A stretch of 13,513 bases of DNA from DATLYH01 sp035575035 (GTDB lineage Bacteria > Planctomycetota > Planctomycetia > Gemmatales > Gemmataceae). Position 1 is the stretch's first letter; each line of letters begins with the position of its first letter. The stretch covers positions 1 through 13,513 of the forward strand of contig DATLYH010000264.1 of assembly GCA_035575035.1 (NCBI GenBank), in the 5' to 3' direction. This document shows positions 5,462 to 13,513 of the stretch, piece by piece. The notes under the pieces were generated by a model, which was not told the DNA's origin, did no database searches, and saw only the letters and a program-made list of their open reading frames with translations. Made by a program: the position numbers and the translations under genes.

Positions 5462-6610
5462 ATGAAGAAGCGTTTGCTCACCCCGGGTCCGACGCCGGTC
5501 CCGGAGGAGACCCTTCTGGAGTTGGCCAAGCCGGTCACGTTCCATCGCACGCCCGAGTTCCGCCAGGTGCTGGCCGAGGTGCTGGCCGACCTGCAATACG
5601 TCTTCCGCACGCGGAACCCGGTCATCCCGCTGACCAGCTCCGGCACCGGCGGCCTGGAAGCGGCGGTGGCCAACTGCCTGCCCCGCGGCAGCAAGGCCAT
5701 CTGCCTGATCGCCGGCCGCTTCGGCGAACGCTGGCGCAACATCTGCAAGGCGTTCGGGGTGGAAGTCGTCAGCGTGGAAGTCCCCTCGGGCCAGGCGGTG
5801 CAGCCCGAGCAGCTCCAGAAGGCGCTGGCCGCCCATCCCGATGCGGTCGCGGTCACTTCCACCCTCAGCGAAACCTCGACCGGCGTCGGCCATGACATCG
5901 CCGCCTTCGGCAAGATCGTCGCTGCCACCCCGACCCTGCTCTTGGTGGACGCCATCAGCGGCCTGGGGGCGATGGAGTGCCGTACCGACGAGTGGCAGAT
6001 CGACCTTTGTGTGACCGGCTCGCAGAAGGCGCTGATGCTGCCGCCGGGCCTGGCCTTCGTCGCGGTCAGCGACAAGGCGTGGAAGCGGATCGAGGCCAAT
6101 CCGAATCCGCCGACTTTCTATTTCGACCTGAGGAAGGCCCGGGCCAAGCTGGAGAATTCGGACACGCCGTTCACCCCGGCCCACACACTGATCCAGGCGC
6201 TGCGGGTGAGCCTGAAGCGCATCCGGGCGGAGGGGATCGAGAACGTCTGGGCGCGGCAGGCGCGGAACGCGGCGGCGGCACGGGCCGGCTTCCAGGCAAT
6301 GGGCCTGGAGCTGTTCGCCGCCCGCCCGGCCGACGGCCTGACCGTGGTGAAGATGCCGCCCGGCATCGATAGCACCGAACTGCTGGCGCGGCTGGAGAAG
6401 CAGTACGGCCTGAAGCTGGCCAACGGCCAGGACCAGCTCAAGGGGAAGATCATCCGGCTGGCGCACATGGGCTACATCGACCAGTTCGACGTGCTGGCGG
6501 CATTGGCCGGCGTCGAGCTGGTGCTGAAGGAGATGGGCTATCCGGTGGAGCCGGGCGCCGGCGTGGCCGCGGCGCAGCGGGTACTGGCCCAGGCGGTGGC
6601 GGTGCGGTAG
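5462..6610 (+). CDS. Class V PLP-dependent aminotransferase (alanine/serine-glyoxylate or phosphoserine type)
   Basis: This 382-residue protein is a fold-type I, class V aminotransferase. It opens with LLTPGPTPVPEE, the usual start of the alanine-glyoxylate aminotransferase family. TSSGTGGLEAAV binds the cofactor phosphate, D163 (LLLVDAISGLGAMEC) would hold the pyridine nitrogen, and K189 in TGSQKALMLPPG is the Schiff-base lysine. The family includes serine-glyoxylate and alanine-glyoxylate aminotransferases, and members paired with serA that are thought to supply phosphoserine aminotransferase activity where SerC is absent. With serA 0.75 kb downstream on the same strand, a serine-biosynthesis role is plausible, but specificity cannot be read from the sequence. 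The ATG at 5462 is preceded by GGGGGACC; an upstream in-frame start (5402) would add 20 residues not seen in the family. Confidence 0.85.
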   Translation: MKKRLLTPGPTPVPEETLLELAKPVTFHRTPEFRQVLAEVLADLQYVFRTRNPVIPLTSSGTGGLEAAVANCLPRGSKAICLIAGRFGERWRNICKAFGVEVVSVEVPSGQAVQPEQLQKALAAHPDAVAVTSTLSETSTGVGHDIAAFGKIVAATPTLLLVDAISGLGAMECRTDEWQIDLCVTGSQKALMLPPGLAFVAVSDKAWKRIEANPNPPTFYFDLRKARAKLENSDTPFTPAHTLIQALRVSLKRIRAEGIENVWARQARNAAAARAGFQAMGLELFAARPADGLTVVKMPPGIDSTELLARLEKQYGLKLANGQDQLKGKIIRLAHMGYIDQFDVLAALAGVELVLKEMGYPVEPGAGVAAAQRVLAQAVAVR

Positions 6611-6686
6611 CTCGGGATGATGGGTAACATGGAGGGTGCATCGTGCGGCCCTGGTGACACTGAGCTGGCAAGTAAGGAGTCTGGCA

Positions 6687-7094
6687 ATGGTTTCTCTAAC
6701 AGCCGATGACACCTGGCTCTTGAAGGACCTGCGGGGCTTCATCGAGCCGGTGGAAATATACGACGCCTCGGGCAAGTTTCTGGGCTTGTTCGTGCCGGCC
6801 AACCTGGAACGCGGCAAACAGATCTACGCCGAAGCGGTGGCGAAGATTGACCGGGCCGAAATGGAGCGCCGGTTGCAATCCAAGGAGAAAGGAATCCCGT
6901 TCGAGGAAGTGCGGGCTCATTTGAAACTCTTGGAAGCAGAGGTGGAGCGCCGAAAGGCGGCGGGCGAGAAGGAATTGACGCCGGAAGAAGCGGTCGCGTT
7001 CGTCCGCTCACTTCGGCGCCAGCAGCACGCGCCAGATGGTCGGACCAGTGAATCGGGTGACCGTACGGAGACGGACCGATGCCCTACACCGTAA
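6687..7094 (+). CDS. Putative antitoxin of an unclassified family, paired with a RelE/ParE-type toxin
   Basis: This 135-residue acidic/basic, mostly helical protein has AAGGAG 7 nt before its ATG and overlaps the downstream toxin gene by 16 bp. Its N-terminus (residues 1-37) reads as a short helix and a beta hairpin, VEIYDASGKFLGLFVP. A charged helix (RAEMERRLQSKEKG) and an FEEVRAHLKLLEAEVERRK segment follow. I recall similar short proteins with a TxEEVxxHL-like segment ahead of toxin or nuclease genes in planctomycetes, but I do not recognise a named antitoxin family, and no clear ribbon-helix-helix, HTH or AbrB domain is visible. The antitoxin role rests on gene order, overlap and size. The last 20 or so residues are polar and probably disordered, as antitoxin tails often are. 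Confidence 0.6.
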   Translation: MVSLTADDTWLLKDLRGFIEPVEIYDASGKFLGLFVPANLERGKQIYAEAVAKIDRAEMERRLQSKEKGIPFEEVRAHLKLLEAEVERRKAAGEKELTPEEAVAFVRSLRRQQHAPDGRTSESGDRTETDRCPTP

Positions 7095-7330
7095 CTGCCA
7101 CTCCTACGGCGTTAGACGAACTGGCCTTGATCTGGACTATGGCTTCGGACCGGGATGCAGTCTCGCGGGCCTCAAACAAGATCGACGCGATTCTGAAGTC
7201 TGCGCCGCTAGGCCAGGGTATCGACCTGGGGGATTATCGCATGCTGACCATTGAGCCGTTGACGGTGTGTTATACGGTCTCCCCGGACGATTGCTTGGTG
7301 ACCATTCGCCGGTACATCTACCGTGGCTGA
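7079..7330 (+). CDS. RelE/ParE-superfamily toxin
   Basis: This 83-residue protein fits the RelE/ParE fold in length and pattern: an N-terminal strand (YTVTATPTA), two helices (LDELALIWTMASDRDAVSRA and NKIDAILKSAP), then the family-typical run of strands GDYRMLTIEPLTVCYTV and CLVTIRRYIYR ending the protein. RelE members cleave mRNA on the ribosome; ParE members inhibit gyrase. The sequence alone does not say which applies. The basic residues near the C-terminus (R77, R78, R82) are candidates for function. The start ATG has ACGGAG 8 nt upstream and lies inside the end of the putative antitoxin gene, implying translational coupling. serA begins 35 bp after the stop, so the pair may be co-transcribed with it. 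Confidence 0.72.
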   Translation: MPYTVTATPTALDELALIWTMASDRDAVSRASNKIDAILKSAPLGQGIDLGDYRMLTIEPLTVCYTVSPDDCLVTIRRYIYRG

Positions 7331-7365
7331 TGATGCTTTGATGACCTTCTTGGACCCCGTGTATC

Positions 7366-8985
<1,620 letters not shown>

Positions 8986-8998
8986 CGCCCGGCGGCCC

Positions 8999-10579
8999 TC
9001 AATGCCGGAAGTGCCGCACGCCGGTGAACACCATCGCCAGGCCGTGCTCGTCGCAGGCCTGGATCGAGTCTGCGTCGCGGATCGAGCCGCCCGGCTGGAC
9101 GATGGCGGTCACGCCCGCCTTGGCCGCCTCGTCGATGTTGTCGCGGAAGGGGAAGAAGGCGTCGGAGGCCAGCACGGCCCCCCGGCTGCGCTCGCCCGCC
9201 TTGCGCACCGCCAAATGGACCGAATCGACCCGGCTCATCTGCCCCGCGCCGACGCCGACCACCATGCCCCCCTGGGCCAGCACGATAGCGTTGCTCTTGA
9301 CGTGCTTGCAGACCATCCAGGCAAAGCGCAGGTCGGCCAGCTCCGCGTCGGTCGGCGGCCGCCGGGTGACGACGCGCCGCTGGGCGAAGTCGTCCCCGCC
9401 GACATCGCGCGTCTGCACCAGCAGGCCGCCGTCCACCCGGCGGTAATCGAGCGATTGCGCCCGTGCCCCGTCCGCCTCCAGCGGTCCGGTCCGCAAGAGA
9501 CGCACACTCTTCTTCCAACTGGGCCGCGTGGTCAACAACTGAAAGGCAGCCTCGCTGTAGCCGGGGGCGATGATGCATTCGACAAAGCGGTTCGGTTCGG
9601 TGATCTGACGGGCGGTTGCTTCATCAAGCTCCCGGTTAAAGGCCAGAATGCCGCCGTAGGCGCTGAGCGGGTCGCCCTCGTAAGCCTTGCGGAACGCTTC
9701 CTCCAACGTCGCGCCGACGGCAGCGCCGCAGGGGTTGTTGTGCTTGATGACCACGGCCGCCGGCTCGGCGAACTCGCGCACCAGGTTGAGGGCGCTGTCA
9801 AGATCGAGGATGTTGTTGTAGGACAGTTCCTTGCCGTGGAGCACTTCCGCGGTTGCCACGCAGGCATGGCGGGCGCCCGGCTCGACATAGAAGGCCGCCT
9901 TCTGGTGGGGATTCTCGCCGTACCGCAAGACCAGGCGGCGGTCCCAGTGGAGATCGAGCGCTGCCGGCCAGTCGTCCGGGGCCCGGTGCCGATGGAAGTA
10001 AGCGCTGATCGCCCCGTCGTAAGCGGCGATGCGGGCGAAGGCGGCCGCGGCCAACCGTTCGCGCGTCGCCAGGGTCAGGGCGCCGTTATGCTGGCGGAGT
10101 TCCTCCAGGATGGCGGCATACTGGGCCGGGTCGGTGACGACGGCCACGTCGCGGTAGTTCTTCGCCGCGGCGCGGACCAGCGTGGGGCCGCCGATGTCGA
10201 TGTTCTCGATAACCTCCTCGGGGCTGCTGCCGGCCCGGGCCACGGTCGCCTCAAACGGGTAAAGGTTGCAGACCACCAGGTCAATGGGCGCAATGCCCTG
10301 CTGCTGCAGAGTCGCTTGGTGCTGCGGGTTGTCGCGGACGGCGAGGATGCCGCCGTGGACGCGCGGGTGGAGCGTTTTGACTCGGCCGTCGAGGATCTCG
10401 GGGAAGCCGGTCACGTCGGCGATGTCGCGGACCGGCAGCCCGGCGTCGGCCAGCGCCTGGCGGGTGCCGCCGGTGGAGATTAGCTCGACGCCGAACTCGG
10501 CCAGCGCCCGGGCCAGATCGAGCAGGCCGGTCTTATCACTGACGCTGAGCAGGGCCCGGCGGATGATACGAAGTGTCAT
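8999..10579 (-). CDS. purH: Bifunctional AICAR transformylase / IMP cyclohydrolase
   Basis: PurH performs the last two steps of IMP synthesis: formylation of AICAR with 10-formyl-THF, then ring closure. The 526-residue protein is full length. The N-terminal cyclohydrolase domain shows STGGT, a DGRVKTLHPRVHGG motif and NIDIGGPTLVRAAAKN. The transformylase domain shows RYGENPHQKA, the catalytic KHNNPCG motif (K279-H280), KHVKSNAIVLA and DAFFPFRDNIDEAAKAG, and ends IVQPGGSIRDADS ... VRHFRH. I chose the ATG at 10579, which has GAGGGA 7 nt upstream and gives the typical start MTLRIIRRALLSVSDKTG. An in-frame ATG at 10618 would add 13 charged residues. The gene is 60 bp downstream of tilS on the same strand, so the two are probably co-transcribed. 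Confidence 0.96.
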   Translation of the reverse strand: MTLRIIRRALLSVSDKTGLLDLARALAEFGVELISTGGTRQALADAGLPVRDIADVTGFPEILDGRVKTLHPRVHGGILAVRDNPQHQATLQQQGIAPIDLVVCNLYPFEATVARAGSSPEEVIENIDIGGPTLVRAAAKNYRDVAVVTDPAQYAAILEELRQHNGALTLATRERLAAAAFARIAAYDGAISAYFHRHRAPDDWPAALDLHWDRRLVLRYGENPHQKAAFYVEPGARHACVATAEVLHGKELSYNNILDLDSALNLVREFAEPAAVVIKHNNPCGAAVGATLEEAFRKAYEGDPLSAYGGILAFNRELDEATARQITEPNRFVECIIAPGYSEAAFQLLTTRPSWKKSVRLLRTGPLEADGARAQSLDYRRVDGGLLVQTRDVGGDDFAQRRVVTRRPPTDAELADLRFAWMVCKHVKSNAIVLAQGGMVVGVGAGQMSRVDSVHLAVRKAGERSRGAVLASDAFFPFRDNIDEAAKAGVTAIVQPGGSIRDADSIQACDEHGLAMVFTGVRHFRH

Positions 10580-10639
10580 GCGAAGTTCCCTCTCTGGCGG
10601 TTGCCGCGCCGGGTCCATCCCGGCGGTTTGCTCCTGATC

Positions 10640-11662
10640 TTACGAACCCGGCCCGACCTGGACCACCCGCTCGCGGCACCAGACGTGCAACCCGTCCGGC
10701 AGCTCGACGGCCGGCATCTCTCCTTGGGCCACAGCCGCCGCCCGGTCCCAGTGCGCGAAGGTCATCGCGCCGGTCGGCCATCCTTCGCGTTCCCACACGA
10801 GGCGAAAGACCTCACGGACCAAGTGCCGGGGCGCGTCGGCCAGGCGGCGGCGGTCAAACACCAGCAACCGGCCCGCCCGTGGCAGCTCCGCCTCGGCCAG
10901 CAATGCCCGGGCCCGCGCCTCCTGCTCGCGATAGATCTCGTCCGCCTGCTCCGCCAGCCGGCCCAGGACGGTCACGATGGCCGGGTTGTAATCGCGGGCC
11001 AAAAGCGGCAGCAGCTCGTGGCGGATGCGGTTGCGTGTGTGGCGACGGTCGAGGTTGGAGCTGTCCTGACGATACGCTTGCCCCTCCGACTCCAGGTAAG
11101 CGAGCACCTCGGCCCGACTGACTTGCAGGAGCGGCCGGACCAGCTCGACACCCGGAGCCAGCCCGCGCCGGGCCGCGATGCCGCGCAGCCCCCTCAGCCC
11201 CGTGCCGCGCAGCAGCCGATGCAGGACCGTCTCGGCCTGGTCATCGGCCGTGTGTCCGGTTGCCACCCAGCGCGAGCCGGTCGCGTGCGCAACCTGGGCC
11301 AGCCACTCGTAGCGGACCTGGCGGGCCGTCGCTTCCAGGTTGGCCCCTGCCGCCGCCGCCCGGGCCGCCATGTCGATCCGCTCGCAGCGCAGCTCCAGGC
11401 CCGTGCCGATTGACAGCAGGCTGTCACAGAGCCGGCGCACGAATGCCTCATCGCCGTCGCTCTCCTCACCGCGCAGCCGGTGGTTAAGGTGGGCGACCAC
11501 CAGCGGCACCCGGGCATCGTTTGGCCGCAGTGCAACCAGGGCGCGGAGCAGGGCAACGCTGTCGGGGCCGCCGGAGACAGCCACGACCATCCCTTCCGGG
11601 CTGACCCCGTGGCGGTGCAGCCAGCGGCCGACCTTGCGGACCAGCGGCGAGACGACTTTCAC
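10640..11662 (-). CDS. tilS: tRNA(Ile)-lysidine synthase, short form
   Basis: TilS converts C34 of the CAU-anticodon tRNA(Ile) to lysidine with ATP and lysine, so that the tRNA reads AUA and not AUG. The PP-loop ATPase motif SGGPDS is at residues 30-35, followed by HLNHRLRG, TGHTADDQAETVLHRLLRGTG and the family motif RRHTRNRIRHELLPLL. At 340 residues it lacks most or all of the second C-terminal domain of the E. coli type, like other short TilS proteins. I chose the GTG at 11662, with GGGAG 6 nt upstream and a family-like N-terminus. An in-frame ATG at 11707 would add 15 residues but has no ribosome site and overlaps a -10-like box. The same frame stays open far upstream, but that stretch is antisense to the next gene. 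Confidence 0.92.
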   Translation of the reverse strand: MKVVSPLVRKVGRWLHRHGVSPEGMVVAVSGGPDSVALLRALVALRPNDARVPLVVAHLNHRLRGEESDGDEAFVRRLCDSLLSIGTGLELRCERIDMAARAAAAGANLEATARQVRYEWLAQVAHATGSRWVATGHTADDQAETVLHRLLRGTGLRGLRGIAARRGLAPGVELVRPLLQVSRAEVLAYLESEGQAYRQDSSNLDRRHTRNRIRHELLPLLARDYNPAIVTVLGRLAEQADEIYREQEARARALLAEAELPRAGRLLVFDRRRLADAPRHLVREVFRLVWEREGWPTGAMTFAHWDRAAAVAQGEMPAVELPDGLHVWCRERVVQVGPGS

Positions 11663-11685
11663 CGTGAACTCCCGCGACGGGCTGA

Positions 11686-11711
11686 TACAATCCCCCTCGT
11701 CGGTCATTGTA
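11686..11711. promoter_or_regulatory. Two opposed -10-like boxes between tilS and the membrane protein gene
   Basis: TACAAT occurs on the plus strand at 11686-11691, facing the membrane protein gene, and on the minus strand at 11706-11711, facing tilS. Predicted transcription starts nearly coincide around 11698. The -35 matches are weak (GTGAAC at 11664-11669 for the plus strand). If real, both polymerases would compete for the same DNA. Confidence 0.35.
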
Positions 11712-11743
11712 ACGCTCAACGAAGGGCCCGCGGAACGTCGGCG

Positions 11744-13396
11744 ATGGGCAGGATTGGCAGCAAATGGTGCGATCACCTGCTGGATGGGCTGGAGCCCGCG
11801 CGGGTCTGGGCCATCCTCTGCCGGCCGCTTACCCGCTATATCCTGGCCTGGCTGGCATGCCTTGGCGTGGCGGCCGGCTTGCTCTGGTACGGTCAGATCG
11901 CCTTCAACGACATCCAGCGGCGCGATGGCAACAGCGGCCATGTCCAGATCGACTTCGGCGGCCAGTGGCTGATGGCCCGGATGCTGGTCGAGGGATATGG
12001 CCGGGAACTCTATAATCGCGACTACCAGCGCCGGGTACTGATGGCCGCCTACCCGATCGCGGACCAGGCTCCCAACGCCCAGCTGAGCGATGCCGAGCAG
12101 TTGATGCAGTGGCTGATGGGCCGCGACAGCCCCGAACTGGAGCGGCGCGTCGGCGGCCCGCTCTACCCGCCCATCCACGCCCTTCTGCACTACCCGCTCG
12201 GCCTCCTGACCCCCCGCCAGGGCTACCGGGCCATCCAGCCGGTGATCGTGCTTTTGGGGTTTGTGGCGGCCTGGGGCATCCGGCAGATCTCCCGGGGGCG
12301 GATCTGGTGGCCGATCGCCGCGGCGGTGATCCTGATCTACCCCGGCTTCTCGGCGGCGGTCAACCTGGGACAGAACCCGGTCCTGACCCTGACCATCCTG
12401 GTCTGGGGCTGGTACTTCCTCAGCCGGGGGCACGACGGCTGGGGCGGCGCGGTCTGGGGCCTGCTCGCCTTCAAGCCGGTCTGGGCCACGGCATTCTTCT
12501 TGATGCTGGTGCTGAGCGGCCGCGGCCGCGCCTGTCTGGCCATGCTCGCAACCGGGGCGGCCCTGGCGGCGCTGACGCTCCCCCTGGTCGGCGTGCAAAG
12601 TTGGCTCGACTGGCTGGCGGTCGGCCGGGAGGCGGCGCTGCTGTACAACGTCGATGAGAACTGGATCAAGAGCAGCCGCGACCTCCTCAGCCTGCCGCGC
12701 CGCTGGCTGATCGACTTTGAGCGGCCCGCTGATCGGCGCGACGGCCTGGCACCGGCCCTGATCGGCTGGGCGCTGATGGCCTTCGTCCTGGAATTCACGG
12801 TGCGTCTGGCCGTCCTGCGAAGGCGGGAAGCGCGAGCAGGGGAAGGGCCGCCGGCCGCGTTCCTGCTCTTGGGGGCCTGGCTGACTTGCTACCACTTCAT
12901 GTACTACGATGTGCTGTTGACGGTGCTTCCCCTGTTGCTGCTCTTTACCGAGCCGGGCCGCTATCTCCGGCCCCAGCTGGTGGCCCTGCTGCCGTTGCCC
13001 CCCGCAGCGTTGGGTCCGGCCGTCCGGCGCTACTTCGAGCCGCGCCGGGCCGACGCCCTCCCCGTGCCTCTGCCGTTACTGGAGCCTGGCTCCGCCAAGG
13101 TTGCCGTGCTCAACGGCGCAGTGCCGACCCTGGCGGCCCTCATCTTGTTGAGTCTATACGGGCCGGGCTGCTTCGGCCTGACCGCCGACAAGGTTCCCCC
13201 CTTCGAGACCTATTGCCTGATCGCTCTTTGGCTCTGCTGCGGCTGGCTCTGGATGAGAGGGACAGACCGCGCCGCCACCGCGCTCACCGCGAAGCTCGCC
13301 ACGGCGACAGCGGGACTTAGGGATCGGCTGACCTTTTCCAGCGAGTTGGAGTCCAGGCCGCCGGGTGAAAGGAGCGAGCACATGCTTCTTGAGTAA
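11744..13396 (+). CDS. Multi-pass membrane protein resembling GT87/DUF2029 glycosyltransferases
   Basis: This 550-residue protein has about ten hydrophobic segments, the first at roughly residues 27-50 (YILAWLACLGVAAGLLW). The first external loop holds D70 in QIDFGGQW, in the place where GT-C fold enzymes carry their catalytic Asp, and later GPLYPPIHALLHYPLG, a pattern common in DUF2029/GT87 proteins. Related enzymes transfer mannose or other sugars from polyprenyl-phosphate donors on the outer face of the membrane; donor and acceptor are unknown here. FKPVWATAFFLM in a middle segment also fits the family. The ATG at 11744 starts the protein just before the first membrane segment; ribosome site evidence is weak, and the frame stays open upstream through sequence antisense to tilS. 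The polar C-terminal tail after about residue 515 is not typical and may be disordered. Confidence 0.72.
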   Translation: MGRIGSKWCDHLLDGLEPARVWAILCRPLTRYILAWLACLGVAAGLLWYGQIAFNDIQRRDGNSGHVQIDFGGQWLMARMLVEGYGRELYNRDYQRRVLMAAYPIADQAPNAQLSDAEQLMQWLMGRDSPELERRVGGPLYPPIHALLHYPLGLLTPRQGYRAIQPVIVLLGFVAAWGIRQISRGRIWWPIAAAVILIYPGFSAAVNLGQNPVLTLTILVWGWYFLSRGHDGWGGAVWGLLAFKPVWATAFFLMLVLSGRGRACLAMLATGAALAALTLPLVGVQSWLDWLAVGREAALLYNVDENWIKSSRDLLSLPRRWLIDFERPADRRDGLAPALIGWALMAFVLEFTVRLAVLRRREARAGEGPPAAFLLLGAWLTCYHFMYYDVLLTVLPLLLLFTEPGRYLRPQLVALLPLPPAALGPAVRRYFEPRRADALPVPLPLLEPGSAKVAVLNGAVPTLAALILLSLYGPGCFGLTADKVPPFETYCLIALWLCCGWLWMRGTDRAATALTAKLATATAGLRDRLTFSSELESRPPGERSEHMLLE

Positions 13397-13485
13397 GAGC
13401 GGGAAACCGGACCGGCGCAAGTTGCCCCGATGGACCGGATAAACCTCCTCTGCCGGGCTTGCTGAGCCGGCGGCCGTGCGGTTGG

Positions 13486-13513
13486 GCCCCCCTCACCCTC
13501 CCCTCTCCCCCCG
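13486..13513. repeat. Left part of a C-rich hairpin repeat, cut by the window end
   Basis: CCCCCCTCACCCTCCC then CTCTCCCCCC matches the start of the array at 2334-2359. The 13-nt arm at 13500-13512 is identical to 2347-2359. The right arm would lie beyond the window, some 105 bp after the membrane protein gene. Confidence 0.6.

Noticed and set aside
5129..6817. 562-codon minus-strand open frame
   Set aside because: It runs opposite to the FG-GAP and aminotransferase genes, both with clear family motifs. Its product is His/Arg/Gln-rich without a recognisable domain, as expected for antisense frames in GC-rich coding DNA.
9002..10483. 493-codon plus-strand open frame
   Set aside because: Antisense to purH, whose motifs are complete. 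The product has no domain pattern.
11663..12895. Upstream extension of the tilS frame
   Set aside because: It is antisense to a membrane protein with coherent hydrophobic segments; TilS family N-termini start close to the SGGPDS motif.

Overview
The window is GC-rich, compactly coded bacterial DNA. Several signs point to a planctomycete, probably of the Gemmata group: a FlgM-like mini-protein with the helix pattern common in that phylum, a secreted FG-GAP/VCBS propeller protein, intergenic blocks full of hairpin repeats of the kind recalled from Gemmata-type genomes, and the particular gene mix. This assignment is inference from pattern recall, not from a search. Most content is chromosomal housekeeping. 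Accessory signal is concentrated in the repeat-rich block at 1984-4138 and in a small toxin-antitoxin-like pair at 6687-7330.

Layout. 1-1463 (+) is the 3' part of an osmoprotectant ABC transporter protein that fuses the substrate-binding domain to the permease. 1543-1983 (+) is an RsbW-type HATPase. 1984-2836 is non-coding apart from a 34-bp near-palindrome, an array of C/G-rich hairpins and a G-quadruplex motif. 2837-3049 (+) is a 70-aa FlgM-like protein. 3265-3753 (+) is a Fur-family regulator with a recognisable promoter and a 7-1-7 Fur-type operator at the predicted start of transcription. 3754-4138 is a repeat-only block: a second G-quadruplex motif, a hairpin, two copies of a 45-nt unit with a perfect 24-bp palindrome, and five copies of a 23-bp repeat in both orientations. 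4139-5371 (+) is a secreted FG-GAP propeller protein.

5462-8985 (+) holds a class V aminotransferase and a full-length D-3-phosphoglycerate dehydrogenase (serA). Between them sits a two-gene unit consisting of an unclassified putative antitoxin and a RelE/ParE-type toxin that overlap by 16 bp. The aminotransferase and SerA together could make serine from 3-phosphoglycerate. purH and tilS lie on the minus strand (8999-11662), in the order tilS then purH, convergent with serA. The last gene (11744-13396, +) is a multi-pass membrane protein resembling GT87/DUF2029 mannosyltransferases, divergent from tilS. The window ends inside another copy of the C/G-rich hairpin repeat.

I see no complete previously undescribed multi-gene system. 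The observations most worth following are the toxin partner of unknown family placed between serine-biosynthesis genes, the hairpin/G-quadruplex repeats beside fur, the duplicated 24-bp palindrome, and the Fur-type operator on the fur promoter. No rRNA, tRNA, CRISPR array or insertion sequence was recognised.
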